Shown here piece after piece: positions 1 through 8,283 of a DNA stretch of 35,697 nucleotides; position 1 is the stretch's first letter; each line of letters begins with the position of its first letter. Below the pieces are notes generated by a model that did not search any database, had not been told where the DNA came from, and was given only the letters and a program-made list of their open reading frames with translations. This stretch comes from Deltaproteobacteria bacterium UBA5205 (GTDB taxonomy: Bacteria > Desulfobacterota > Syntrophorhabdia > Syntrophorhabdales > Syntrophorhabdaceae): positions 96,825-132,521 of the forward strand of contig DHVP01000023.1 in the NCBI GenBank assembly GCA_002412715.1, in the 5' to 3' direction. Position numbers and translations under genes: made by a program.

Positions 1-3000
1 TGCATTCCCGACATTGAAGGCATGGCCTGATCCGTGATGACGAGATCGAAGCGCAAAGGATCGGAAGCAAATGTTTTCAGTGCGTGAGCAGGGTCGGTCA
101 GTGCAGTAGGACGATAACCGAGCTTCTCAAGAGTAGCTTCGGCCCATTCCACGAGCATATCCTCATCATCGACGAAAAGGATGCTCTCCGTACCTGTGGG
201 AATGTGATTGGTCTGCATCCGGGCTTTTTTAACCTGTGTCTCTATTTTAGGAATAAAAACCCGGAAGGTAGAACCGATCCCGGGCTGACTCTCAATGGTG
301 ATCGTTCCTTCGAGATCAGTTACGATCCCGTAGACGACGGCAAGGCCCATACCTGTTCCCGCACCCAGTTTCCTCGTGGTAAAGAAGGGCTCAAAAATCC
401 GTCTCATTACATCAGGGCTCATACCGGTGCCTGTGTCTTTGACCACAAGTTGTACATATTCTCTCGGCGGCAACTCCGTTACAATCTCGGATAGATGAGG
501 CACGAAATCGATATCACTGAGGCTGATATCCAGAACCCCGCCTGTCTCCTCCATGGCAAGAGATGCGTTTGTGGCGAGGTTCATGAGTATCTGCTGTAAC
601 TCTGTCGGGGCCGCGAAGATCGTGTCCGACGCTGCCGTGATTGAAAGTTTTATCTCAACATTGGCCGGAATGGAAGCTCTGAGAAGCTGCACCGTCTCCT
701 TGATAATAGGAGTCAGGGACAGGGGGCTTCTGTCATAATTGGTTTTCCTGCTGAATGCGAGGATCTGCTTCACGAGGTCCCTCGCCCTCAATGAGGATTT
801 ATGGATGTTTTGGAGGCTTTTGTCTACAGGCAAAGAGTCGGCATAATCATCGATTGCCATTTCAGTAAATCCCATGATCGCCGCTAGGATATTGTTGAAG
901 TCATGGGCTATGCCTCCCGCGAGGGTACCAATGGCCTCCATTTTCTGGGACTGGCGGAGCTGTTCTTCGAGTTGTTTCTGCTCGGTGATGTCGCGGGAAA
1001 TGACAAGCAGGGATTCCACCTGTCCATCAGTTCCAAATTCGGGAGCTATGCGAGAAGCTATATGTTTTACTCCTTTTGGCGTGAGCATATCCCATTCCAG
1101 GGAATCGCTTTGACCAGTCGTTAGCACCTTTTCCAGGATATCGGTAAGTAATTGAGACAGCTCGCTATCCAGCCCGACCTCTCGGTCCGTTCTTCCGATG
1201 AAATCCTCGGCACGTAATCCGTATACCGTCTCAAACGCCGGGTTAATGTACGTGTAGCGTAAATTTCGGTCAAAACGCAGGATAATGTCCGGGGCATTAT
1301 CGGCAAGTGTGCGGAATTCCTTCTCTGCCTTGTTGCGTCGCCGGATCTCGGCGGTCAATGACTCATTGGTTTCTTGTAACGCCTTAGTTCGTTCATCCAC
1401 CATTAATTCCAGGCCATCCCTGGACCGGCGAAGCTCGTCCTCCATCTTTTTGCGCTCGGTGATGTCTCTACATACGAATACGGCGCCAACAATCACGCCA
1501 TGGTCATCGCGAATGGGAGCAAAACTATAGTTTCCAACCCAGGTCTCACCTGTATCCTTGCGACGCAGGGTATATTCGACATTTTCAATAGTCTCACCTC
1601 TTAGCGCCCGCGGCACCGCCAACGTTTTCAGTGGGGCTGACGTGCCATCCGGAAGGAAGAAGTCAAGAATGCCCGGATACTCAGAAAGGGTCTTTAAACA
1701 CTCATCTTTGTTTCTAAACCTGTGGAATGTGGCGAATGCATCGTTGAAATCGATGAGCCGCCCTTCGATATCGGATATAAAAACGGCGTCAGTCATGCTG
1801 GCCAGGGCAGCCTGCAGCTTTGTCTGGCTTTCCCTTAATTCCTCCTCGGCACGTTTGCGCAGGAAGGCTTCCACAATGACCGGGCCCAACGATTCGAGCA
1901 ACTCCTGGTCCTCGTGGCTGTAGCCGCCTTCCCGGTTACCCACTGCTACTATGCCGATAGTGCTTCCTTCGCTGATCAACGGAATACCAAGAAATGACTC
2001 CAGGGGCGGGTGTCCGGAGGGAAGCCCGACGCTGTCGGGGTGGTGCGCGGGGTCGTTCGTGAACAAAGACGTGCCGTCTGAAATGACCCTGCCGTAAATG
2101 CCGTGAATCTTAAAACCGCGGTGACCTGCAGGATCGACTATTCGGCAATTGTCCCAACCGGGGTTACTGACGGCGATATCTTCGAACCCTTCTTCGTTGA
2201 TCCTGCCGATAAACCCGAACTTGCTTCGCGTGATCTCTTCGGCGACGTCCAGGCAGGCACGACCCAGGCCTTCTTCCGTCGGACAGGTCAGGGCGGCGTT
2301 AAGTATTTTATTGATAGCTGACTCGATAACGTTGCGCCGTTGCAGCGCCTCTTCCATCCGCTTCCGCTCGGTGATGTCCTGAGCCAGAACGGCGATATCT
2401 TCTCCCATCGGCACGACGGCTACACGGAAAAAGATCGGACGGGCTATAGAATCTCCGTGGTACTGAGCCTCCATAACCTCTGCTTTGCCCGTCTCCGCCA
2501 CCCGTTTGTACAGTTCATGGAACGGAGTTGACGCATGGCTGGGAAGGAACTGCGAAAGGCATTTGCCGATGACGACGTTCGGGTCGGTACCATTCAGGCG
2601 GGCGATTGTCTTATTCTCGTAGACCCACGTGAAATCGACTATCTTTCCGTGAGTATCACGCACGGGTCGCAATATGGTGAATCCGTCCGGGGAAAGCTCC
2701 TGCGTTACACGGAAACGCTCCTCACTCTCGCGTAGTTCATCGTTCAGTTTCTCTGCCGCTTCGGTAAGCTCATGCTGTCGCACTGCCGAAAGCATCAACT
2801 CCTCGTTCACCGCAGTTGCTCTCTGGCGGAAAAGCTCGGTCTCTGTCGCATCCTCCACCTGCATCATGACGCCTTCCGGGCTGCCAGAGGCCCCTGTTAC
2901 CGGCCACATCGTATAAGACCAGTAGACAGGGTGCGGTTGAGCGAGTACCTGAATCACACACGTTTGGGTTTCACCCGCGCGGTGCACCCGGTCAAGGTTC

Positions 3001-3227
3001 TCAACACAGTTCGCCGCTTGCGGCACGCAATCGGCGAAGGGGATATCAACCAGGTCTTTTTCTTCTCTTGCTACCAGGCGGCAGAAGGCGGGATTGACAT
3101 AGCGGACGATATGTTCGGGCCCTTCCAATGCGGCCATCGCCACGGGCGATTGATCGGTTGCCTCGACGCAGATAGCTTGCAGATTAAGCATAGTATCCGA
3201 CGAACGCTTTTTCCGGTCCTTGCCCAC
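1..3227 (-). CDS. Hybrid sensor histidine kinase, multi-PAS/GAF, C-terminus cut by window edge
   Basis: Continuous minus-strand frame of about 1075 codons, opening with GTG at 3227 behind an AGGAG box and still open at base 1. Reading the translation I see two N-terminal PAS-like blocks (to about residue 280), a GAF-like block (about 295-440), two more PAS blocks each ending in a DITE(R/Q)K-type linker, then HisKA with the H-box GGIAHDFNN (His near residue 775), the N-box around ELQQILMNLATNA, and the ATP-lid glycine motifs DTGTGM and GTGMGLAVVYG. A response-regulator receiver domain follows, with the acidic patch FVDDED and a likely phospho-acceptor Asp near residue 1066 (VITDQAMP). The receiver is cut off at the edge. 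No membrane segment is evident, so it is probably a cytoplasmic sensor. It starts 13 bases after the KaiC-like gene and is likely co-transcribed with it. The signal and the output target are unknown. Confidence 0.93.
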   Translation of the reverse strand, partial: MGKDRKKRSSDTMLNLQAICVEATDQSPVAMAALEGPEHIVRYVNPAFCRLVAREEKDLVDIPFADCVPQAANCVENLDRVHRAGETQTCVIQVLAQPHPVYWSYTMWPVTGASGSPEGVMMQVEDATETELFRQRATAVNEELMLSAVRQHELTEAAEKLNDELRESEERFRVTQELSPDGFTILRPVRDTHGKIVDFTWVYENKTIARLNGTDPNVVIGKCLSQFLPSHASTPFHELYKRVAETGKAEVMEAQYHGDSIARPIFFRVAVVPMGEDIAVLAQDITERKRMEEALQRRNVIESAINKILNAALTCPTEEGLGRACLDVAEEITRSKFGFIGRINEEGFEDIAVSNPGWDNCRIVDPAGHRGFKIHGIYGRVISDGTSLFTNDPAHHPDSVGLPSGHPPLESFLGIPLISEGSTIGIVAVGNREGGYSHEDQELLESLGPVIVEAFLRKRAEEELRESQTKLQAALASMTDAVFISDIEGRLIDFNDAFATFHRFRNKDECLKTLSEYPGILDFFLPDGTSAPLKTLAVPRALRGETIENVEYTLRRKDTGETWVGNYSFAPIRDDHGVIVGAVFVCRDITERKKMEDELRRSRDGLELMVDERTKALQETNESLTAEIRRRNKAEKEFRTLADNAPDIILRFDRNLRYTYINPAFETVYGLRAEDFIGRTDREVGLDSELSQLLTDILEKVLTTGQSDSLEWDMLTPKGVKHIASRIAPEFGTDGQVESLLVISRDITEQKQLEEQLRQSQKMEAIGTLAGGIAHDFNNILAAIMGFTEMAIDDYADSLPVDKSLQNIHKSSLRARDLVKQILAFSRKTNYDRSPLSLTPIIKETVQLLRASIPANVEIKLSITAASDTIFAAPTELQQILMNLATNASLAMEETGGVLDISLSDIDFVPHLSEIVTELPPREYVQLVVKDTGTGMSPDVMRRIFEPFFTTRKLGAGTGMGLAVVYGIVTDLEGTITIESQPGIGSTFRVFIPKIETQVKKARMQTNHIPTGTESILFVDDEDMLVEWAEATLEKLGYRPTALTDPAHALKTFASDPLRFDLVITDQAMPSMSGM

Positions 3228-3240
3228 CGCAATTCTCCTG

Positions 3241-4752
3241 TTACTCATCGCTCTCGGGCAGATCCGTAAATTCCTGGTTTTGGCTGTATGGGCCGAGCGG
3301 TTCGGGGACTCTCGTGATAAGGCCGGAATACCCTTTCAGCCGGGAACCTATGCTGAAGCCCTCCGGAGTTATAAAATATTCCCGGATATCATTGCTGTAG
3401 CCACTTCCCCGCATTTTAACGATCATAAGGATTTTCCGGAGCTGGGCCTCGATCTCTACATAACTGAGCCGGATAATGTCATCGGCGAGGAACGATACCG
3501 CGAAGTTGCTGAACCGGAAATCGGTAAAGGACTCCTCAATCTCCACCGTGCTTAAGACCGTCACCCCAATTCCCGCGAGCGCCCCTAACATCCGGTAGAG
3601 GGATTCCCGGAACTCGGTCCGGAAGCCGGGAGCCAGGGCCATCTCGAAACCGGCGAGCGAATCGATGACCAAGCGCTTGGCGTCCGTTCCCTCGACCGCC
3701 TTCAGTATCTCTCGCAGGGCTTCGTCTACCGAAAGATCCAGGGGACGAAGATAGAGGATCTCAAGCCTGCCCTCTTTCTTGGGAGTTTCAAGGTCAATAT
3801 TAAAGTTCTTGGCTCGATCCATGTAGCCGCGCGGGCGTTCTTCAAAGACGGCAACAACTGCCGACTCGCCCTGCCGGATGCCTTCGGCGATGAAGTGGGA
3901 TGCAAGAAGCGATTTTCCCGTTCCCGAGGAGCCCGCCACGAGAATGCTGTCTCCTTCGGGGATTCCCCCGCCCATCATCGTGTCCAGCTCGGCAACGCCG
4001 GTAGAAAGGCGCCGTGTGGAAGCTTTTTTCTCTTTCTTTGGGGTCAGTCCGAGGGTGCGCGAGAACGTCTCCAGCCCTGCTTCCGAAATACGGAAGGTGT
4101 GCATCCCCGGTATGGAGGCCTGTCCACGCAATTTCACGATCTGCAATTTCCGTACAACGGCGTTTCGCTCCACGACCTGATAGAGCCAAAAAAGGCCATC
4201 GGCAACCGTGAAAGCCGGGTTGCCGCGCATTTCGCCCTCGTCATATTCACCGAGCAGGAAGGTTGTCGCCTGCCAACTGGCAAGGTGCAGGGCCAGGTCC
4301 TGAACGAACGCTTGCAGTTGTAATTCACTCTCACCGTGGACTTTCCGTACCACTGTGCGGAAGGAGTCCACCATCACGATGCCGGGGCTCGCCGCATCAA
4401 CATGCCTCGTGATCTCTTCCAGTACCGCATCGAGGTCCTTCTCCAGCACGACCTGGCTCAGGTTGATAAAGCGGATCGCGCTTCCGACCCTGGTTTCATC
4501 GAAGAAGGTGAACTGCTGCTGGTACCGCAGCATCTTCACAGGGGGTTCCCCTAGGACGGTGAAATAGAGCGCGGGGCGCTCCGGGGTTGCGTTGGCGAAC
4601 ATGATCTGATGCCCGAGTGTGGTCTTGCCGGCCCCCGGTGAGCCGGCAATAATATTAAACGAATATTCCGGGAGACCGCCGCCCATGATCTCATCAAGAC
4701 CCGGAACCCCCGTCGGTAATCGGTGAATACGTACTTTGTCTTGTTCGTTCAT
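3241..4752 (-). CDS. KaiC-like double-domain RecA-type ATPase
   Basis: 503 residues from ATG 4752, preceded by GGAG at 8-base spacing. The reading frame stays open further upstream to 4938, but that stretch overlaps the preceding gene and is rejected. There are two KaiC/RecA-like ATPase domains in tandem. The first has the Walker A GSPGAGKTT at residues 37-45, after the family signature TGVPGLDEIMGGGLP. The second has GSSGTGKS at 274-281, after GVAELDTMMGGGIPEG. The start codon overlaps the stop of the upstream gene (ATGA), and a hybrid histidine kinase follows 13 bases downstream, so the three genes look translationally or transcriptionally coupled. Proteins of this type outside cyanobacteria are thought to work in signal transduction rather than as clocks. 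No kaiA or kaiB is present in the window. Confidence 0.93.
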   Translation of the reverse strand: MNEQDKVRIHRLPTGVPGLDEIMGGGLPEYSFNIIAGSPGAGKTTLGHQIMFANATPERPALYFTVLGEPPVKMLRYQQQFTFFDETRVGSAIRFINLSQVVLEKDLDAVLEEITRHVDAASPGIVMVDSFRTVVRKVHGESELQLQAFVQDLALHLASWQATTFLLGEYDEGEMRGNPAFTVADGLFWLYQVVERNAVVRKLQIVKLRGQASIPGMHTFRISEAGLETFSRTLGLTPKKEKKASTRRLSTGVAELDTMMGGGIPEGDSILVAGSSGTGKSLLASHFIAEGIRQGESAVVAVFEERPRGYMDRAKNFNIDLETPKKEGRLEILYLRPLDLSVDEALREILKAVEGTDAKRLVIDSLAGFEMALAPGFRTEFRESLYRMLGALAGIGVTVLSTVEIEESFTDFRFSNFAVSFLADDIIRLSYVEIEAQLRKILMIVKMRGSGYSNDIREYFITPEGFSIGSRLKGYSGLITRVPEPLGPYSQNQEFTDLPESDE

Positions 4753-5183
4753 AGCTGTTTCTCCGTTGTAGAATTTATATAGTTGAAGGGCGCGCCGGGC
4801 CATGACTCCCGGACGAGGAGCAGGGTCAGACTCTGGCCGATAAAACTCGCAAGCAGCTCCAGCAATTGAGCCACCAGACGGGCTCCATCGTGGGGAACTT
4901 TGTCCAGGTCCGGTTGCAGTTCTAATGTCCCTGGCCACGCCAAAGACCCATCTTCTTTAACCTGCAAGTCCTCCAGCGAGGGAGCATCTTTCTTTGCGAG
5001 GCTCAACGCACGGGAGAGGAGAGACCTATAGCCTGCCGCTCCCACAAGTGTCACAAGAGACCCGCGTAACTTCTCGCAGATGCAGAATGTTCCGCTCACC
5101 TTCTCGGGGAGCTCGCCATCTACGCTTTCCCGGGCAATTAACCAGAGCGCTAGGTCTAACATCTCCGGAGCAACTTGATTCAT
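4749..5183 (-). CDS. Hypothetical protein, first gene of the KaiC-like/kinase operon
   Basis: 144 residues from ATG 5183, which has GGAG 8 bases upstream. An in-frame ATG at 5237 lacks as good a ribosome site. The protein looks largely helical, with no transmembrane segment or known motif that I recognise. Its TGA stop overlaps the KaiC-like ATG (ATGA at 4749-4752), a typical sign of translational coupling, so it probably works with that ATPase. It could be a small regulator or adaptor of the signalling operon. I cannot assign it to a family. Confidence 0.7.
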   Translation of the reverse strand: MNQVAPEMLDLALWLIARESVDGELPEKVSGTFCICEKLRGSLVTLVGAAGYRSLLSRALSLAKKDAPSLEDLQVKEDGSLAWPGTLELQPDLDKVPHDGARLVAQLLELLASFIGQSLTLLLVRESWPGAPFNYINSTTEKQL

Positions 5184-5539
5184 TGTGCGGTCTCCGTTTT
5201 TCTCACTTCCTCGTATGTATACGTCCCCTGTTCGCAAAGCGTGTCCTTCTCCATTATGTGTAAAGGCTTTCAGAAACTATAATATCTTGGCCTACCAAAA
5301 TAAAGTCAAAAAAGACAGGACGACAGATGTGATGGTGGTTTCGTATCGAAATGTGCATGTATGAGTGGCGAGGCGCGTTTGAAGATGCAACAGAACCGGA
5401 GAACATACCGTGCACCACCGTTCCACAAACGGCAAAATCCTGCCAGATTGCCAGATGAAAGCATAGATGAACCATGAATTCTCACAAGCCTTGACTACAG
5501 GAAGGAAGAGATACCCGGTCGGCGAGGCGCCATTCATGA
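5184..5539. other. Intergenic region without a convincing gene
   Basis: This stretch separates the minus-strand signalling operon from the plus-strand mazEF remnant. The short frames on both strands show no ribosome site or protein-like composition. The promoter of the signalling operon must lie on the minus strand near 5200-5290; an A/T-rich CATAAT there could be its -10 box, but I see no convincing -35. Confidence 0.4.
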
Positions 5540-5581
5540 GAGGTCGATTGGGGCAAGATTGTTGGCAAGGAAGTGTGGTAG
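5540..5581 (+). pseudogene. Remnant of a MazE-type antitoxin (C-terminal tail only)
   Basis: The frame ending with TAG at 5579-5581 reads EVDWGKIVGKEVW, matching the conserved tail of PemI/MazE-type antitoxins that precede MazF. The tail is followed directly by the ATG of the MazF-like frame (TAGATG), the normal arrangement of such operons. A TGA stop lies in frame just before the tail (5537-5539), and the bases upstream do not read as an antitoxin body. Only the last dozen or so codons survive, so it cannot give a working antitoxin. Confidence 0.6.
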
Positions 5582-5833
5582 ATGAAACCCTACTTTCCAA
5601 AGAAAGGGGATTTCATCGCTGTTTCTTTCGATCCGCAATCAGCTCATGAACAGAAAGGTCCTCGGCCCGCCCTTGTCGTAAACAGTACACTTTTCAACGA
5701 GAAAACGGGTCTCGCAATGGTATGCCCCTTGGCCACGACAGATCGAGGTTACCCTTTCCATATACCGGTACGATCTTTCTCAATTGCTACTCGGTATTCC
5801 GGGGTACATGAAAATGCCTATAAGTTAACATAA
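5582..5833 (+). pseudogene. Truncated MazF/PemK-type endoribonuclease toxin
   Basis: 83 codons. The first 60 or so match the MazF family well: a start like GDFIAVSFDPQSAHEQKGPRPALVV (quoted in pieces: GDFIAVSFDP, then EQKGPRPALVV), next NEKTGLAMVCPLATT, then GYPFHIPV. In the family this is followed by an ADQVKSLDWR-like stretch and a total near 110 residues. Here the similarity stops after about residue 62 and the frame ends in unrelated residues. A functional MazF, an mRNA-cleaving toxin, is unlikely. With the antitoxin also reduced to its tail, the module appears dead, as expected at the edge of an inserted or rearranged plasmid block. Confidence 0.7.
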
Positions 5834-5901
5834 TCTTCCTTATCAGCACTAACATATGGATATCATTAACGAATCTAAACTCGTAGGTGGTTCGGCTCTC
5901 T

Positions 5902-5927
5902 GTAGTTACTTACTTAGTTAGTTACTG
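5902..5927. repeat. Tetranucleotide-repeat cluster 1 (TTAC/TTAG type)
   Basis: Run of tetramers TTAC and TTAG (GTTACTTACTTAGTTAGTTA and continuing). First of seven similar clusters between 5.9 and 12.4 kb, all in non-coding DNA at module boundaries of the replicon block. It lies between the mazF remnant and the TcmP-like remnant. Confidence 0.7.
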
Positions 5928-6130
5928 ATACAAGGGCCGTGGTTTCTATACTTTTCCGCTTTCTCTAGGCCGTACCCTTTTTTATGAAATACCCCTTACC
6001 GGTTCGCTTGCAATGGTCGACCACTTGAATGCTCGGTTTCCTGTAAAAGTCTTCCTGATCCCCATATTCGGAAACCAGTTTCTTGTAGTTGAACCGCCCG
6101 AATATGACGCTGTCCAGGAATGAAGCGCTC

Positions 6131-6352
6131 TTAAGGGCATTTGCCCGGACTGTTGAAGGGGTCAATAAAGACTGCGTTCCCCCGCGCGAAATACATGCGC
6201 CGCGCAGCCCAGCTCGCACCCAGGTATTTGTCCAGGTAAGTGTGTTTGTCCTTCGACCAGGCCCCCGCGCATTGAACTGGCAGCCCGTCCTCACCGGGAA
6301 CATCGCAGTTGTCTCTCTGTTTCTCGCAAGCATAGCATTCTCTGGTTGTCAT
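6131..6352 (-). pseudogene. N-terminal remnant of a three-Cys-motif partner (TcmP)-like protein
   Basis: 73 codons from ATG 6352. The start has cysteines spaced C-x2-C (ECYACEKQ), then DGLPVQCAGAWSKDK followed by YLDKYLG, and ends in AVFIDPFNSPGKC. That order resembles the N-terminus of TcmP proteins, in which an aromatic-rich W..K...Y...YL block is followed by a YIDLFAGPG-like motif. A stop follows at once, where the family goes on for some 200 residues. The remaining bases down to about 5965 stay open in another frame but do not look like the missing part. I read it as a truncated gene. TcmP function is poorly known, and the family assignment is from memory. Confidence 0.45.
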
Positions 6353-6407
6353 ATATCGTTGATTCTATGATACTACTGCGTGAATGTCGAGCAAAAGGGT
6401 CTTCTCG

Positions 6408-6434
6408 ATTACTTAGTTACTTAGTATGCTAGTA
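6408..6434. repeat. Tetranucleotide-repeat cluster 2
   Basis: TTACTTAGTTACTTAGTATG followed by CTAGTAAC. Same TTAC/TTAG tetramer composition as cluster 1, lying upstream (5') of the TcmP-like remnant. A short GC hairpin with arms CCGCC/GGCGG and a T-rich tail (6438-6456) follows directly and could act as a weak plus-strand terminator. Confidence 0.65.
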
Positions 6435-6549
6435 ACCCCGCCCTTTGGCGGTCTTTCGTCGGGCCAAGGGAGTGCCCTACCCTTCCCTCTCGCCGTCGCT
6501 TATCACGTGCCGTCTCAGCTGGCGCGGTATCCGCCCTCTCCACGAAACA

Positions 6550-6578
6550 TAACTTACTTACTTAGTTCGTTCGTTACT
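6550..6578. repeat. Tetranucleotide-repeat cluster 3
   Basis: AACTTACTTACTTAGTTCGT, then TCGTTACTAG. It borders the 3' end of the minus-strand repA, partly touching its stop codon. Same family as the other clusters. Confidence 0.65.
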
Positions 6579-7707
6579 AGTCAACAAATCGGTATGTTCC
6601 CCGATTATGCGGGTGGGTTACGCAGGGCTCAGAGGAAGTGGCTTTCAGCACGCCTATGAAGTACTGGTCCCTCGAGGTCTTTATCCCCCCTTCCCTGTCG
6701 GCTGCCTTCGCCGACGAGAGGGCATGGTAGATCGCGGTCGCGGCATTAATGCCCAGTTCGCGGATCCTTTTCTGATAGTACGGAACGGAGTGCTCCGCGC
6801 CGGTGAATTCAAGGATGTCCATGATGAGGGCCTTTTCCTCGTGCCCTTCCCTGCCCTCCTCTTCACAGAAGACGCAGATAACATTCTCCTCTCCGCTGGT
6901 CGCCGACGTCTCATACCGGAATGACTTCAGGAAACCCCTGCCCTTCAATTCTTCGAACGCTGGCGTCAGGTCCTTCTTGACGTGCGATGGATAATACCTT
7001 GTCGAGCCCGCCATAAGGCCCATCTTCTTGGCGAACTGGAACATATTCATGCGAAAGAACGCGGCCCCATACCGTTTCTTGTCGAGAAAGCGATAGATCC
7101 TCTTCACGCATGGCGACGACAGCGCGGCATAGAAGTGAAGGTTCAGGTTCTTCAGATACCCTCTCTTTACGCTTGTCCACAGCACTTCACTCGCGCGCAC
7201 GTATCCCCGCGGCGCATCTCCGACATTACCCCCCTTCCCTCTTGCCGTCGTTATTCGAAAATCGTCAAAGAGATGGAAGCCCATCACCGTGTCGTACTTC
7301 TTGCCGCGGCTGTCGTAGAAAGCGTTCTCGGCATAGATGGTCACCCCCGCGAGTCTCTTCACCGCCACCCTGAAACGGTCATAGTCACGCTTCGATGTCG
7401 ACATGCCCACTCTTTTCAGCAGGCGAAAGATGGATACTATCTCTATTTTTCGATCCTTGAACCCGCTTTCCTTCCAGCTCTCCATGATCGCCACGTATAC
7501 ATCCTGGTCCCCACCGAGCGGCAACCCGTATTCGGCGCTCCCGGTGATCCGCCAACTCACCGCGCCGTCCACATACTCGATGGTGTTGACCCCGGGTATC
7601 GGTTTCTTCGAAAGAAGCGATATCGGGTATTCCGCCAGGTTCATTTCGTCCTTCCCGGTGAGTCCTTCAAGCTCTTCGTCCATGAACAAAGTGCCCTGGG
7701 CTTTCAT
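6577..7707 (-). CDS. repA: Plasmid replication initiator, RepA/RPA family
   Basis: 376 residues from ATG 7707. The N-terminus contains DEMNLAEYPISLLSKKP, then NTIEYVDGAVSWRITGSAEYGLP and a DQDVYVAI-like stretch. This matches the replication initiator protein A family (RPA type) as I remember it. A central region YLKNLNLHFYAALSSP followed by RIYRFLDKKRY fits the winged-helix part of such initiators. The upstream non-coding DNA holds a 7-bp-arm inverted repeat 36 bases before the start and five iterons further up, the usual layout for an autoregulated iteron initiator. A partition pair reads divergently on the other side of the iterons. An AGGGGG box lies somewhat far (about 13 bases) from the start, so the exact start is slightly uncertain. 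Confidence 0.87.
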   Translation of the reverse strand: MKAQGTLFMDEELEGLTGKDEMNLAEYPISLLSKKPIPGVNTIEYVDGAVSWRITGSAEYGLPLGGDQDVYVAIMESWKESGFKDRKIEIVSIFRLLKRVGMSTSKRDYDRFRVAVKRLAGVTIYAENAFYDSRGKKYDTVMGFHLFDDFRITTARGKGGNVGDAPRGYVRASEVLWTSVKRGYLKNLNLHFYAALSSPCVKRIYRFLDKKRYGAAFFRMNMFQFAKKMGLMAGSTRYYPSHVKKDLTPAFEELKGRGFLKSFRYETSATSGEENVICVFCEEEGREGHEEKALIMDILEFTGAEHSVPYYQKRIRELGINAATAIYHALSSAKAADREGGIKTSRDQYFIGVLKATSSEPCVTHPHNRGTYRFVD

Positions 7708-7742
7708 AATTACCGCGTTACCCCCTACCCTTCTTATCTGCA

Positions 7743-7758
7743 GATACTTTCAAGTATC
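7743..7758. promoter_or_regulatory. Inverted repeat in the repA promoter region, candidate operator
   Basis: GATACTT-TC-AAGTATC, two perfect 7-base arms around a 2-base centre, 36 bases upstream of the repA start. In iteron plasmids the initiator often represses its own gene as a dimer bound to an inverted repeat at this place. The arms do not obviously share the iteron sequence, so the binding protein is not established. Confidence 0.5.
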
Positions 7759-7863
7759 GGAATATTACTTTAAGCAAACGTTGGTTAAAAGAGTCTTAAG
7801 GTTAAAAGCATTTGTTGTAAGATACGCTCTACCGCCCCCCGAGCGGTTCTATGGGGCAATTCC

Positions 7864-8084
7864 TAAACTCATTACACGATGATCGTAAACCCATTTCACG
7901 TTAATGCTAAACCATTTTCACGACACTACTAAACTCATTACACGAATGCACAACGGCAGAATCTTGAAAACTTCATTCGATGCATCAAAACCGCCCTTGG
8001 CCAACAGGGAGCCCGCCCCGTTCTGGCCCTCAACCCCCGCCCTGTTCCTCTCGATCCCACCTTTGGAGTAAACCCATTTCACGA
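7864..8084. repeat. Iteron array upstream of repA (candidate origin 1)
   Basis: Four copies of a 16-base repeat, consensus TAAACYCATTWCACGA, start at 7864, 7886, 7908 and 7930, an exact 22-base period (two helical turns). A fifth copy lies at 8069-8084. Copies differ at one to three positions; the third has AAACCATTTTCACGA. Their position just upstream of an initiator gene, with helical phasing, is what an iteron-type origin looks like. The gap 7946-8068 holds no repeat I recognise. Confidence 0.85.
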
Positions 8085-8099
8085 TAGCCCGTCGTCTGC

Positions 8100-8140
8100 T
8101 TAGTATGTTCGTTCGTAAGTAAGTAACTTACGTACTAAAA
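8100..8140. repeat. Tetranucleotide-repeat cluster 4
   Basis: TTAGTATGTTCGTTCGTAAG, then TAAGTAACTTACGTACTAAA. It contains the inverted motif AAGTAACTTACGTACTA and lies between the last iteron and the parA promoter. Confidence 0.65.
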
Positions 8141-8178
8141 CAATCGCCGCGGCCGAGGTCATTGATTGCCGCTTTTGC

Positions 8179-8208
8179 TTGACAATCCGCGCTTTTGTCT
8201 GCTACTTA
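8179..8208 (+). promoter_or_regulatory. Candidate parA promoter
   Basis: A perfect TTGACA at 8179-8184 is followed after 18 bases by TACTTA at 8203-8208, a poor -10 match that already belongs to repeat cluster 5. The -35 is strong and the -10 weak, so expression may depend on what occupies the repeats. Confidence 0.4.
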
Positions 8209-8273
8209 CTAGTTTAATAAGTTACAATGTAAGTTGCTTGATTGCTTGGTTAGTTACTAAGTAACTAAGTTAG
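8203..8273. repeat. Tetranucleotide-repeat cluster 5, directly upstream of parA
   Basis: The longest cluster: TACTTACTAGTTTAATAAGT, then TTGCTTGATTGCTTGGTTAG, then TTACTAAGTAACTAAGTTAG. It includes inverted motifs around TTACTAAGTAA and ends about 4 bases before the parA ribosome site. Ribbon-helix-helix partition proteins such as ParG of TP228 are known to bind arrays of 4-base boxes upstream of their own operon, so this is the most likely operator of the family. Confidence 0.7.
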
Positions 8274-8283
8274 GGAGGATGGT

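Noticed and set aside
84..3269. Many plus-strand frames of 60-165 codons opposite the histidine kinase
   Set aside because: They are antisense shadows of one long minus-strand gene with clear domain motifs; none has a family signature.
5254..5600. Minus-strand frames of 73 and 102 codons between the signalling operon and mazF
   Set aside because: No ribosome site or recognisable motif, and they overlap the MazE tail on the other strand.
5965..6333. 122-codon minus-strand frame overlapping the TcmP-like remnant
   Set aside because: I tested it as the frameshifted continuation of the TcmP-like gene, but the residues after the overlap do not match what the family has there.
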